Shown here one piece after another: positions 17,567 through 26,484 of a stretch of 64,000 nucleotides of DNA. Within the stretch, counting starts at the first letter, position 1, and every line of letters starts with the position of its first letter. The DNA is taken from contig NZ_SRMF01000003.1 in the NCBI RefSeq assembly GCF_004768465.1, positions 434,001 to 498,000 on the forward strand, in the 5' to 3' direction. The notes below the pieces were generated by a model, which saw only the letters and a list, made by a program, of their open reading frames with translations, had not been told where the DNA came from and searched no databases. The stretch is from Natronospirillum operosum (GTDB lineage: Bacteria; Pseudomonadota; Gammaproteobacteria; Pseudomonadales; Natronospirillaceae). The translations under genes were made by a program, and so were the position numbers.

Positions 17567-18553
17567 TCAGTCCAAGCTGATCTGGACCCGGTCCGGAGCA
17601 ATTGCTTCCAGAGTCTGCGGGAAAATGTAAGCACTCCAGTCAGGAAGTTCAGCCGGACCTGCGTGGTTGCCTGAATCAATGCGCCATTGGGCGTGGGCAT
17701 TCAGGACATCCAGCGTTCTCTGGTCGAGAACGACCTGGTAGACATAGTCATCCCAGGTGGCAGCAAGATCTTCCTCCGGCATGGAGGCGGCTTCCGCGAT
17801 GATCGCAATGGCAGATTGTGGATTGTCGAGAATGTAGGCTTCGGCCTCCAGCAATGCGGTCATGAAGCGCTCGAGTACTTCCGGACTGTCGTTCATGTAG
17901 CTCTGCATGGTGATGATGTTGAAGGTTTCAGCATAAATGCCGCGGGTATCGATCAGGCTGACCGAATCACCGAGAGCACTTTGGGCGTTGGCAACATGAG
18001 GCTCCCAGGTATTGAAGGCGTCGATACTGCCGGACGACATTGCCGGTGCCATCTCCTGTGGGCGAAGATTGATCATGGTGACGTCTTCCCTGGTCAGGCC
18101 AGCCGCTTCAAGCAATTTGATTGAATAGACTTCACCCCCTGTACCGGCGGTATAGCCAATTCGCTTGCCAGCAAGATCTTCAATGCTGTTGATGCCCGAG
18201 TCGGTCGCTGTCAGTGTTTTCAGGTCCGAATATTGAGTTCTTGCCAGGAAGGCTATTGGAGTGTCTGACATGGCAGATGCCGTCGTCGGTGCTTCTGCGG
18301 TGGTGGCAATATGCGCACCTCCCCCAATAACAGCTTCCAGTGCCGCGCGGCCGGATGTGAAGCCCAATACTTCAACGTCCAGCCCCTGTTCATCAAAGTA
18401 CCCGTTGGCTTTTGCCACCATGGTTACCCCTGAAATGGGTGATGCATTCTGTGCCAGACGAATGGTGTCTGCCCAGGCACTTGCGGCAAGCATCATGGAT
18501 GTGGCCATTCCAAGCAGGATGGCCCTGGTTTGTTTTGCCCTGTGCGTGTTCAT
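17567..18553 (-). CDS. NMT1/SsuA-type ABC substrate-binding protein
   Basis: 328 residues with a signal peptide ending ASAWA near residue 28. The mature protein begins DTIRLAQNASPISGV and has the NMT1/THI5-like layout: LGFTSGRAALEAVIGGGAHI, LAGKRIGYTAGTGGE and SSGSIDAFNTWEPHVANAQS. It resembles binding proteins for aliphatic sulfonates, taurine, nitrate or pyrimidine precursors. The ligand here is unknown. It is the first gene of the minus-strand operon, with GAGG before the ATG and a 16-bp palindrome just upstream. Confidence 0.85.
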   Translation of the reverse strand: MNTHRAKQTRAILLGMATSMMLAASAWADTIRLAQNASPISGVTMVAKANGYFDEQGLDVEVLGFTSGRAALEAVIGGGAHIATTAEAPTTASAMSDTPIAFLARTQYSDLKTLTATDSGINSIEDLAGKRIGYTAGTGGEVYSIKLLEAAGLTREDVTMINLRPQEMAPAMSSGSIDAFNTWEPHVANAQSALGDSVSLIDTRGIYAETFNIITMQSYMNDSPEVLERFMTALLEAEAYILDNPQSAIAIIAEAASMPEEDLAATWDDYVYQVVLDQRTLDVLNAHAQWRIDSGNHAGPAELPDWSAYIFPQTLEAIAPDRVQISLD

Positions 18554-18584
18554 CGTGTTGCCTCGTGGTTGTTCAAGTGGCATA

Positions 18585-18600
18585 ACTTGTTATAACAAGT
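18585..18600. promoter_or_regulatory. Probable GntR/HutC-type operator
   Basis: ACTTGTTATAACAAGT is a perfect 16-bp palindrome 32 bases before the binding-protein start. It has the form of HutC-subfamily operators (T-rich arms around a central TA). The regulator encoded at 15058-15798 is the natural candidate to bind it. Confidence 0.6.
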
Positions 18601-18779
18601 CATGCCATGTTATGCATGCAGTATGCCAAGGCGGCAAGAGGCTGAAATACGGGCTTTCCGGGGGAGGTAATATCAAGAAGGAGGCTGTGGTATGCCCCAG
18701 GTCAGTGCAGGGTGCACCTGAAGAATGCAAGTAGATGGACTGGTTCTGCAAGCTCTATTCCACTCGCCAGTCACTGGTA

Positions 18780-19022
18780 TCAAGCATCCACGTTATTGGG
18801 TGTCCCGGCCCGAGTCGGTTCCGGGTGAGCGCGCAACTCTTCCAGAGAGGGGCAGTCATGCCAGCTTCCAGGCAAAGCCCGCACGGTATCGGGCCATTGA
18901 TCCACCAGCTTCTCCCGAATCACGTTGGTTACCCATTTGCTTTTGGACAGTTTCATGACCTTGGAGTTGGCAATCATCTTCTGTTCGGTTTCGCTGTCCA
19001 GATAAATCGTGACCTGCCCCAT
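18780..19022 (-). CDS. Orphan CopG/ribbon-helix-helix antitoxin-like protein
   Basis: 80 residues. The N-terminus MGQVTIYLDSETEQKMI followed by KSKWVTNVIREKL is a ribbon-helix-helix DNA-binding fold. The tail (WPDTVRALPGSWHDCPSLEEL) resembles antitoxins that pair with PIN-domain toxins. AGGAGA precedes the ATG. The expected toxin should follow downstream, but nothing PIN-like lies between 18600 and 18780. It is therefore an orphan, probably left by a lost toxin-antitoxin pair. Confidence 0.65.
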   Translation of the reverse strand: MGQVTIYLDSETEQKMIANSKVMKLSKSKWVTNVIREKLVDQWPDTVRALPGSWHDCPSLEELRAHPEPTRAGTPNNVDA

Positions 19023-19154
19023 GGTTTGTTCTCCTGCCAAGTCTATGTGGAATTATATGTTGTCGGCTTGGGCTGTTCATTCGTGCACAGTTTGGGTGGG
19101 CCGCAGTCCCGGTCTGTTCAGAGCAGTCATTATTCGTTGACCATGAATTTCCTG

Positions 19155-19191
19155 ATGAAACTTTATCTTGGACAAGGCAATTAAGTTTCAT
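19155..19191. promoter_or_regulatory. Inverted repeat upstream of RpiR gene
   Basis: ATGAAACTT (19155-19163) and AAGTTTCAT (19183-19191) are perfect 9-bp arms 19 bases apart, directly ahead of the RpiR-family gene. ATGAAA...TTTCAT arms recur before the peptide-binding-protein gene, so this is a candidate RpiR operator. Confidence 0.4.
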
Positions 19192-19224
19192 TTATGATTC
19201 CAAAAAAGCCACGGAAATCAGACC

Positions 19225-20082
19225 ATGAGTCAGGAAGACAGCCTCGATCAGATCATCATGCGGCACTATGACCGACTGCCCCGCGCCGAGCGCCAACTTG
19301 CGGATGTCGTACTGGGGAAGGCCGGTAACCTTCATGAATACAAGGCTCATGAGCTGGCGCAGGAGGCGCAGGTCTCCAAGGCCACGGCAGCCAGGTTCTT
19401 CAGTCGTCTGGGATACAGCAGCTTTCGTGTTGCCAAGCACAGGTCCATGCACCAAGAGTTTCGGATAGCGCCTGCCAGTGCGAAGTTCGACGCGCTGGCG
19501 AACAAGGTTCCGCACGCGCATGATCTGCATCTGTCTACCGACATTCAGAATCTGCGCCATACCTTTGAAACCCTGCCCCAGGAGCGGGTGACCGACTGTA
19601 TCAATGCGCTTTCCGGGGCTGAGAAGCTGTGGGTGGTCGGGTTCGAGGATGACTTTGCGCTGGCGCACTATGCGCGGGCCCTGCTGATCAGAGTAAAGCC
19701 CGACGTTCGCTTTCTGCCGCTGAGCGGCTTCTCGGTGCCGGAAGAGTTCGCCTCGATAACGCCACGTGACGTCATTCTGGGCTTTGGTATTCGCCGACGC
19801 ACCTCGTCGCTGCGCCGCATACTGGGCTCCGGCTGTGATGCCGGAGCGCAGGTGTATCTGGTCTGTGGTGAACACACCGAGGAGCAGGGTGCCATTACCT
19901 ACCTTCACTGTCGCACCCGAGGCGCTTCATTGTTTGATTCCATGACCGCCCCGGTCAGTCTGGTCAGCCATATGTGTTCTGCGGTCGCGGCCAATCTGGG
20001 CGAGCCGGCGATCGAGCGAATGCACCGGATCGAATCTCTGCACTCGGTCTGGAACAGTGAAGATGAGCGGCGCACCAAATGA
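19225..20082 (+). CDS. MurR/RpiR-family transcriptional regulator
   Basis: 285 residues. The N-terminal RpiR helix-turn-helix domain spans about 1-80 (LPRAERQLADVVL, HELAQEAQVSKATAARFFSR). A SIS domain follows (about 125-260: LWVVGFEDDFALAHYARALL). SIS domains usually bind sugar phosphates, but RpiR members also control amino-acid and peptide loci. Its position before the peptide importer and racemase-like enzyme suggests local control. Confidence 0.88.
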   Translation: MSQEDSLDQIIMRHYDRLPRAERQLADVVLGKAGNLHEYKAHELAQEAQVSKATAARFFSRLGYSSFRVAKHRSMHQEFRIAPASAKFDALANKVPHAHDLHLSTDIQNLRHTFETLPQERVTDCINALSGAEKLWVVGFEDDFALAHYARALLIRVKPDVRFLPLSGFSVPEEFASITPRDVILGFGIRRRTSSLRRILGSGCDAGAQVYLVCGEHTEEQGAITYLHCRTRGASLFDSMTAPVSLVSHMCSAVAANLGEPAIERMHRIESLHSVWNSEDERRTK

Positions 20083-20133
20083 TCACACGAGTGAACCGTT
20101 TGGGTGCGCAGTGGTGTTAAGCATGATGCTAAA

Positions 20134-20172
20134 ATGAAAAAATTGGATACAAGGGGTTGATTTAAATTTCAT
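20134..20172. promoter_or_regulatory. Second ATGAAA/TTTCAT repeat, before peptide-binding-protein gene
   Basis: ATGAAA (20134-20139) and TTTCAT (20167-20172) lie in an A/T-rich stretch before the binding-protein gene. The right arm context (ATTTAAATTTCATAAATG) matches 14 of 18 bases of the one before the RpiR gene. Spacing differs, so it is only a candidate site. Confidence 0.3.
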
Positions 20173-20258
20173 AAATGTGTCTAAAAAGGATTATTTGATA
20201 CCTTGGCACCGTGATTGCTCTGGCAACTATGCATTATTGCAAATCAGGAGCAATCAAC

Positions 20259-21827
20259 ATGAAATTCTCAGTGCGCCCGGTCCGGGCCGCCCAATGGCTT
20301 TTGCCATCCGCAGCATGTCTTTTGCTTGCTGCGCCTTACGCGCTGTCCGATGACACCCTGGTGTGGGCGCGCTATGGGGATATCGACACACTTGATCCGC
20401 ACGGAGCCACTTCAACCCTGTCCATGCAGGTCTGGCATCAGATCTACGACACGCTGCTGGCGCGCGACAGCGACGGGCAGCCGGTACCGAACATGGCCGA
20501 ATCCTGGGCGGTCAGTGACGACGGTTTGATGGTGAGCTTCAACCTGCATGACGACATCCTCTGTCATGACGGCAGTGCGTTTGATGCCGAGGATGTTGTT
20601 TACACCTGGGAGAGAGCCTTCAGTGACAGTCGACCAAGCAACACCCAGTCGGCCTGGGGCCCGGTGACGCACATCGATACACCCGACTCCACTACCGCCG
20701 TTTTCCATTTTTCCGAACCCTTTGCCGCCTTTGTCCCCTTCATGGCGGACCCGTTCGCCAGCATGCTGTGCCGTGGCAATGAAGACGAAGCCGGTTTCGG
20801 CACCTCTGCCGCCATAGGCACCGGCCCCTGGGTGTTCGAGAGTTGGCGCTCCGGTGATCGCATTCTGCTGTCCAGCAATCCGGACTATATCAATCGCGGC
20901 CGACTGGCAGACAACCCCGGCAGCCCCTACATGGCAGAACTGGAGATTCGCGTGTTGCGTGAGGGTCAGTCTCGCCTGGCCGCGCTCCGGTCCGGTGAAG
21001 TCCATATCGCCGAGCCGCCTATCGAGGCCGTCAGCAATATACAGTCCGACGCTGAGTTGGATCTCTATATCGCTGACAACACCGGCCAGAATGTGTTCAT
21101 AGAGTTCGCCATCTCACGGGCGCCCTTTGATGATGTCAGGGCGCGCCGCGCCGTGGCCTATGCCATAGACCCGGATGTGGCCCTGCAACTGGCGTTTGGT
21201 GATCTGGTCAACAGAGAGTGGTGTACCGTGGCCCAGGGTGTGGCGGGCAATGATCAGGATTTCTGTCGCAGTATCGGCTACGAGCATGATCCTGAGCAGG
21301 CCAGAGCCTTGCTGGCAGAGCTCGGCCATGACATGAACAACCCGCTGGAAGTGAAGTTCATGACCTGGACCGGCGGCAACCGTCAGCGCGTTCTGCAGGT
21401 GTTCCAGAACCAGCTTCGCCAGGTGGGCATCAATGCCAGTCTCGAGGTGATGGACATCGGGTCGCTGAATGCTCAGGTACAGACCGAGAACCTCACCACC
21501 AGCGGCCGTGGCAGCATGGACATGATGGGCTGGTCCTGGTACGACCCGGATATCCTGCATCAGCTGTGGCACTCGCCTGGCGCCTATCAGGGCTACAACT
21601 CCGCCGAACTGGACGAGATGTTGCACCAGACTCGTGTGCTGTCCGATGAGGCAGAGCGTCTTGCCATGGTACAGAACGTGCAGCAGTACCTGATCGAGAA
21701 CGCCGTTCACATTCCCCTCTACACGCCGGGCTGGGAATGGCTGTATGCAGCGCGCTCCAATATTGATGGGTTCATTGTCGGCCCGTTCAACCAACCCGAT
21801 CTGATCGGGGTGCGTCTGAACGACTAG
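20259..21827 (+). CDS. Peptide ABC transporter substrate-binding protein (DppA/OppA type)
   Basis: 522 residues with a signal peptide (to about residue 29, APYALS) and the SBP_bac_5 fold: WARYGDIDTLDPHGATSTLS at the mature start, ESWAVSDDGLMVSFNLHDDI, and a C-terminal NAVHIPLYTPGWEWLYA. It captures peptides or similar solutes in the periplasm. An in-frame upstream start lacks a ribosome site; AGGAG is well placed for 20259. It is the first gene of a six-gene operon ending at 27573. Confidence 0.9.
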   Translation: MKFSVRPVRAAQWLLPSAACLLLAAPYALSDDTLVWARYGDIDTLDPHGATSTLSMQVWHQIYDTLLARDSDGQPVPNMAESWAVSDDGLMVSFNLHDDILCHDGSAFDAEDVVYTWERAFSDSRPSNTQSAWGPVTHIDTPDSTTAVFHFSEPFAAFVPFMADPFASMLCRGNEDEAGFGTSAAIGTGPWVFESWRSGDRILLSSNPDYINRGRLADNPGSPYMAELEIRVLREGQSRLAALRSGEVHIAEPPIEAVSNIQSDAELDLYIADNTGQNVFIEFAISRAPFDDVRARRAVAYAIDPDVALQLAFGDLVNREWCTVAQGVAGNDQDFCRSIGYEHDPEQARALLAELGHDMNNPLEVKFMTWTGGNRQRVLQVFQNQLRQVGINASLEVMDIGSLNAQVQTENLTTSGRGSMDMMGWSWYDPDILHQLWHSPGAYQGYNSAELDEMLHQTRVLSDEAERLAMVQNVQQYLIENAVHIPLYTPGWEWLYAARSNIDGFIVGPFNQPDLIGVRLND

Positions 21828-21900
21828 TCAGTGCCATTGAGCGCAGGGCCGCATGCAAGCAGTGCGGCCTTTCATTCGTGCCATCAGACGGGAGCCTGCC

Positions 21901-22833
21901 ATGCAATCATTCCTGCTTCGACGCTTCGGTGTTGCCTTGCTCACGGTGTGGGTCACGACAATCGCCGTTGCCTTGCTGACACGTCTTGTCCCCGGTGACC
22001 CCATTGAAATCATGTTCGCCCAGTCTGCCGGCGCCACGCGCGAGCAGATGCTGGCCATGCAGGCCAGGCTGGGACTGGATCGCAATGTGGTTGCGCAGTA
22101 TTTCCTCTATCTGGGGAATCTCCTGCAGGGCGACTTCGGCCGCACCATTCAAGGCGGGCAGCCAGTATTGCCACTGATCATGCAGCGCCTGCCCAACACG
22201 CTGTGGCTGGCTTCCACGGCTCTGGTGATCGCCAGCATTGCAGGCGTCACGCTGGGTTTTTTTGCGGCCTACAAGAAAGGCACCTGGGTGGAGCATGTGC
22301 TGATGACCAGCACGGTGATGGGCATTTCCATTCCGCCGTTCTGGCTGGGTCTGATTCTGCTGATGGTTTTCGGCATGCAACTGGGCTGGTTCCCGGTAGC
22401 CGGTGCGGGCTGGCATGCTCTGGTGTTGCCGGCCGTGACTCTGGCTGCGACCAATGCGGCCATCATCGGGCGGCTGACCCGGTCCTCCATGCTGGAGGTG
22501 TTTGAACAGGAGTTCATGCGCACCGCCTGGTCCAAGGGCCTGCCGAAAACCACGGTGCTGAGCCGGCATGCCCTGCGGGCTGGCCTGGTGCCTGTGGTCT
22601 CGGCCATGGGGGTGCAGTTTGCCTACATGATGGGTGGTGCCATCGTGGTGGAGTACATTTTCAGTTGGAACGGCATGGGTACCCTGGCCGTCGACGCCAT
22701 ACTGCGGCGCGACTACCCGCTGATTCAGGGCTTCATTCTGGTTTTCTCGGTTGTCGTTGTCTGCATTTCGCTGCTGCTCGATGTCATCTATGCCGCCCTT
22801 GATCCGCGCATCAGGCAGGGAGGCGACAGTTGA
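21901..22833 (+). CDS. Peptide ABC transporter permease (DppB type)
   Basis: 310 residues. The conserved N-terminus reads MQSFLLRRFGVALLTVWVTT, then LTRLVPGDPIEIMF, and six helices follow with the docking loop FMRTAWSKGLPKTTVLSRHALR. It forms the channel with the DppC-type partner. GGGAG precedes the ATG at 21901. Confidence 0.92.
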   Translation: MQSFLLRRFGVALLTVWVTTIAVALLTRLVPGDPIEIMFAQSAGATREQMLAMQARLGLDRNVVAQYFLYLGNLLQGDFGRTIQGGQPVLPLIMQRLPNTLWLASTALVIASIAGVTLGFFAAYKKGTWVEHVLMTSTVMGISIPPFWLGLILLMVFGMQLGWFPVAGAGWHALVLPAVTLAATNAAIIGRLTRSSMLEVFEQEFMRTAWSKGLPKTTVLSRHALRAGLVPVVSAMGVQFAYMMGGAIVVEYIFSWNGMGTLAVDAILRRDYPLIQGFILVFSVVVVCISLLLDVIYAALDPRIRQGGDS

Positions 22834-23714
22834 TGACGCATTTTCCCCTGACTTCGACCCTGAAATCATCCCCCGGCACCCTGGGGCGTTCTGTTCTGGT
22901 TGCCATCTATCGAAAGCCCACCGTCTTTCTGGGCGCGCTGCTGATACTGGCGGCACTCGCCGCCGCGCTCTTTGCTCCGTATCTGGCGCCCTATGACCCG
23001 GAGGCCTTTGCAGTCGGTCCGGTGCTGTCGGCACCGCAACCGGGCTACTGGTTCGGCACCGATGAGTTCGGGCGGGACATGGTCAGCCGCATCATCTGGG
23101 GCGCGCGCGAAACGCTGCTGGTTGGCTTGCTGGCGGTGTCCATCTCGCTGGGCTTCGGGCTGACTTTTGGGCTGCTGGCGGCCTACCTCGGCGGCTGGAT
23201 AGAAAAGCTCTTCATGCGCATGCTGGATGTCCTGTTCTCGTTCACCGAGATTCTGATCGCACTCGCCTGTGTGGCCATTCTGGGGCCCAGCCTGATCAAT
23301 GCCACCATTGCGGTCGGCATTGCAGGTATCCCGGTATACGGGCGCATGACCTACAGCCTGGTTTTGGTAGAGCGCAACAAGCCCTATATAGAATCATGCC
23401 GGGCCATGGGGGCCGGGCATGTTCGTATCATTCTGCGCCACCTGATACCCAATATTACGCCGTCGCTGATTGTGGTCGGCACCATCGGCATATCCACCGC
23501 CATCCTGGCCGCTTCCGGTCTGAGCTTCCTCGGTCTGGGGGCACAGCCACCGTCTTCGGAGTGGGGGGCTGTGCTGGCCGGTGCGCGTGACTATTTCAGC
23601 ACCGCGCCCTGGTTGCTGCTCTTTCCCGGGCTGGCCATCACCCTGGTTGTGCTGGGCTTCAATCTGCTGGGGGACGGTGTCCGCCAGATGCTTGACCCCA
23701 AACAAAACAAATGA
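22833..23714 (+). CDS. Peptide ABC transporter permease (DppC type)
   Basis: 293 residues with the DppC N-terminal extension, YWFGTDEFGRDMVSRIIWGAR, and the docking loop YIESCRAMGAGHVRIILRHLIPN. The ATG overlaps the DppB stop by one base (TGATG), giving coupled translation. Confidence 0.92.
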   Translation: MTHFPLTSTLKSSPGTLGRSVLVAIYRKPTVFLGALLILAALAAALFAPYLAPYDPEAFAVGPVLSAPQPGYWFGTDEFGRDMVSRIIWGARETLLVGLLAVSISLGFGLTFGLLAAYLGGWIEKLFMRMLDVLFSFTEILIALACVAILGPSLINATIAVGIAGIPVYGRMTYSLVLVERNKPYIESCRAMGAGHVRIILRHLIPNITPSLIVVGTIGISTAILAASGLSFLGLGAQPPSSEWGAVLAGARDYFSTAPWLLLFPGLAITLVVLGFNLLGDGVRQMLDPKQNK

Positions 23715-23721
23715 GGTGCCC

Positions 23722-25527
23722 ATGAAACATCAGTTCTCAACATCCGGGATCAAGGCGCCGATGATCAGCTGTTCCGGTCTGCATATCGGGTTTCCCACAG
23801 AGCACACGGCAAACAACGTGGTCAGGGATCTGTCCTTCACCATCGACCGCAAGGAGATCGTCAGCATAGTGGGTGAGTCCGGCTCCGGTAAGAGCTTGAC
23901 TTCACTGGCGCTGCTGGGGCTGTTGCCGCAACAGGCGCGTGCAAGCGCCGATTGCCTCAGGTTTCACGACCGGGATCTGCTGGGTCAGAGCTATCGTGAC
24001 TGGCAGGGCATTCGTGGCAAGCGCATCAGCATGATTTTTCAGGAGCCCATGACCTCGCTCAACCCGGTGCTGACCATCGGCCGGCAAATGGTCGAGGCAC
24101 TGGAATGGCATGAAGGCCTCAACCGCAAGGACGCCACCCGCAAGGTGCTCGATATTCTGGATCAGGTGAGAATTCCTGCTGCCTCCAAACGGATCAAACA
24201 GTATCCGCATGAACTGTCCGGTGGCATGCGCCAGCGTGTGATGATCGCCCAGGCGCTGACCTGCGGGCCGGAACTGCTGATTGCGGATGAGCCCACCACG
24301 GCTCTGGATGTGACGGTTCAATCACAGATTCTGGGGTTGCTGGAGCAACTGCGGGCGGATCTGGATATGGGCATTCTGCTGATCACCCACGACATGGGTG
24401 TGGTGGCAGAAACGGCGGACAAGGTCGTGGTCATGAATGCAGGCGACCACGTGGAAACCGGAACGGTCGAACAGATATTTGCTCACCCCGAGAATGCCTA
24501 CACGAAAAGATTGCTGGCGTCGGTACCCCGGCTTGGGTCCGGCGTGGTGCCGAACAGCGCCCGTCCGGAGACCTCACCGCAGAAGGACGCCCCACTGCTT
24601 GAGGTAGAGCATCTGCAGGTCCGGTTTGATCAGCGCGCCGGCTGGGGGCGCAAGGCAAGGCGGCGCGTGCATGCGGTGGAGGATGTCAGCTTCAGGTTGG
24701 GGCGCGGAGAAACCCTGGCGCTGGTGGGGGAAAGCGGCAGTGGCAAGTCCACCCTGGCCAGGGCAATTCTCAGCCTGATCAAGCCGGACGGCGGCACGGT
24801 CCGCCTCAAGGGCAGGGACATCACCGGCCTGAACGCGCGTCTGATGCTGAAGCATCGGCGGGTGGCCCAGATGATCTTTCAGGACCCGTACGCGACGCTG
24901 GACCCGCGCATGCGAGTCGGTGATCAGGTGGCGGAACCCATTGTTCTGCACGGTCTGGCGCGCGGCAAGGCTGTTGCCCGGCGGGTGCAGGAACTGTTCG
25001 AACTGGTCGGTCTGGATCCGGCCTGGGCACGGCGCCATCCGCACGAGTTCTCGGGCGGGCAAAGGCAGAGAATCTGCATCGCCAGGGCGCTGGCCGTGGA
25101 GCCGGAACTGATCATTGCCGACGAGGCGGTATCGGCGCTGGATGTGACGGTGCAGGCGGTGATACTGGATCTGCTGAAGGACATTCAGCAGAAAACCGGC
25201 ATCTCCTATCTGTTCATTACCCATGACCTGGCAGTGGTGGAGCAGATCAGTCATCGCGTTGCCGTGATGTATCTGGGTCGCCTGGTTGAGCTCGGCAGCA
25301 CGCAGTCTGTGCTGCGCTCGCCGAGTCATCGTTATACCCGCTCCCTGCTGCAGGCGGTTCCGGTTGCTGACCCGACGCGGCGCCCGCAACGCGTGCAGGA
25401 TACCAGTGATATACCCAGCCCCATCCATGATGCCGACTGGCAGCCACCGGCCTGGCCGATGCGTCAGTTGCAGCCCGACCACTGGGTTGCAGAAGGGGAC
25501 CCTCTGCACGAAGTGGTCGGCTCATGA
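23722..25527 (+). CDS. Fused dual peptide ABC transporter ATPase (DppD-DppF type)
   Basis: 601 residues carrying two complete ATPase domains. The first has Walker A GESGSGKS (51-58), LSGGMRQR near 166 and ADEPTTALD. The second has Walker A near 335-342, FSGGQRQR near 444 and [13 protein letters not shown]. Each ends in the oligopeptide-type tail ([30 protein letters not shown]). Fusing both into one chain is seen in GsiA-type transporters. It drives the two permeases just upstream. Confidence 0.92.
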   Translation: MKHQFSTSGIKAPMISCSGLHIGFPTEHTANNVVRDLSFTIDRKEIVSIVGESGSGKSLTSLALLGLLPQQARASADCLRFHDRDLLGQSYRDWQGIRGKRISMIFQEPMTSLNPVLTIGRQMVEALEWHEGLNRKDATRKVLDILDQVRIPAASKRIKQYPHELSGGMRQRVMIAQALTCGPELLIADEPTTALDVTVQSQILGLLEQLRADLDMGILLITHDMGVVAETADKVVVMNAGDHVETGTVEQIFAHPENAYTKRLLASVPRLGSGVVPNSARPETSPQKDAPLLEVEHLQVRFDQRAGWGRKARRRVHAVEDVSFRLGRGETLALVGESGSGKSTLARAILSLIKPDGGTVRLKGRDITGLNARLMLKHRRVAQMIFQDPYATLDPRMRVGDQVAEPIVLHGLARGKAVARRVQELFELVGLDPAWARRHPHEFSGGQRQRICIARALAVEPELIIADEAVSALDVTVQAVILDLLKDIQQKTGISYLFITHDLAVVEQISHRVAVMYLGRLVELGSTQSVLRSPSHRYTRSLLQAVPVADPTRRPQRVQDTSDIPSPIHDADWQPPAWPMRQLQPDHWVAEGDPLHEVVGS

Positions 25528-26456
25528 CCATCGGCATCGCCGCCGTCGGGCCGGACGCCGGGGCTGCCATTCTGGAAGGCCTGGCCGCAGCGGAGACCAT
25601 CGGCGAGGGCGCACTGGGTGGTTTCGTGAGCTTTGCCGCCGTATCGGCCGTGACCGGGCGGGTGCACCGTCACGGAGTGCAGCGACAGGGTTCAGTCTCC
25701 CTGCTGCATGTGGCACAGGGCGATCCGGCAGGCCTGCAGGCTGACCGGGCGGCCCTGATGTCCAGCGGCCCGGACCGACCGGAGCCGTTGGCACAGTTCG
25801 TGTCCGCGAACGCGCACGGCTGCCTGGTGACCGGACATCGCTTTCCCAATACCGCACGCGGTGAAGGTGATCCGGCGAATGCCCAGGTATTGCGCCTGCT
25901 GAGTGAGGGCCAGAGCGCCGAGCTGGCGGTGAAGACATTCACCCGCAGCAATCCCATGGCCGATGCCGGCTTTATCGCCGTTGACGCCCGGGGCGAGCTG
26001 TTCATCGGCAACTGCGCGCGCGTGGAGCAGCGCCGTGATCTGGGGCAGGCGCTGGCTTCTGCCCCGGGCGGGCTGCAGGTGGCGGTGACTCACAACGCCA
26101 TCTGGCCCACCCTCGGGCTGGCTGAACTGGTGGCCCAGATTGTATTGCGCAAGATGCAGACGCCGCCCTCGCTGCGCACCATCAGGGTGGCTGCGGGTAC
26201 GCCCGTTCGATACGGCCATGAAGATGCCGTGTTCCTGACTGCCGCAGGCGACAGTGTCAGTTGCATTCAGACCTGTGATGCCAGCCTGCTGACACAAGCG
26301 ATGGACGGCGCGGCCATCTATGCCAACGCCCCGGTCTATATCGGCACCCGATGCGTGGGGCAGGTGTTTGATGAACCCTACACCCGTGTATCGGGCAGCC
26401 GCATCAACAGTCTGGACGGGGCCGACACACTGAATATTCGCTATCAGGTGCTCTGA
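25524..26456 (+). CDS. Conserved-looking protein of unknown function in peptide operon
   Basis: 310 residues, not recognised. The ATG overlaps the ATPase stop by 4 bases, so it is translationally coupled to the transporter. It is cytoplasmic by appearance, with no signal peptide or membrane helix. The glycine/alanine-rich start (GIAAVGPDAGAAILEGLAAA, then GGFVSFAAV) slightly resembles the start of self-processed Ntn-type hydrolases such as DUF1028, which is weak evidence. Context suggests a role in processing an imported peptide-like compound together with the racemase-like enzyme that follows. Confidence 0.75.
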   Translation: MTIGIAAVGPDAGAAILEGLAAAETIGEGALGGFVSFAAVSAVTGRVHRHGVQRQGSVSLLHVAQGDPAGLQADRAALMSSGPDRPEPLAQFVSANAHGCLVTGHRFPNTARGEGDPANAQVLRLLSEGQSAELAVKTFTRSNPMADAGFIAVDARGELFIGNCARVEQRRDLGQALASAPGGLQVAVTHNAIWPTLGLAELVAQIVLRKMQTPPSLRTIRVAAGTPVRYGHEDAVFLTAAGDSVSCIQTCDASLLTQAMDGAAIYANAPVYIGTRCVGQVFDEPYTRVSGSRINSLDGADTLNIRYQVL

Positions 26457-26484
26457 ATCACCACCGTAACCAGGGAGTCTGAGC

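Noticed and set aside
21907-23034. 375-codon open frame opposite the DppB gene
   Set aside because: Antisense of a conserved permease gene with biased composition; no family features.
24574-25509. 311-codon open frame opposite the fused ATPase gene
   Set aside because: Fully inside a convincingly coding gene; no similarity or start signal.
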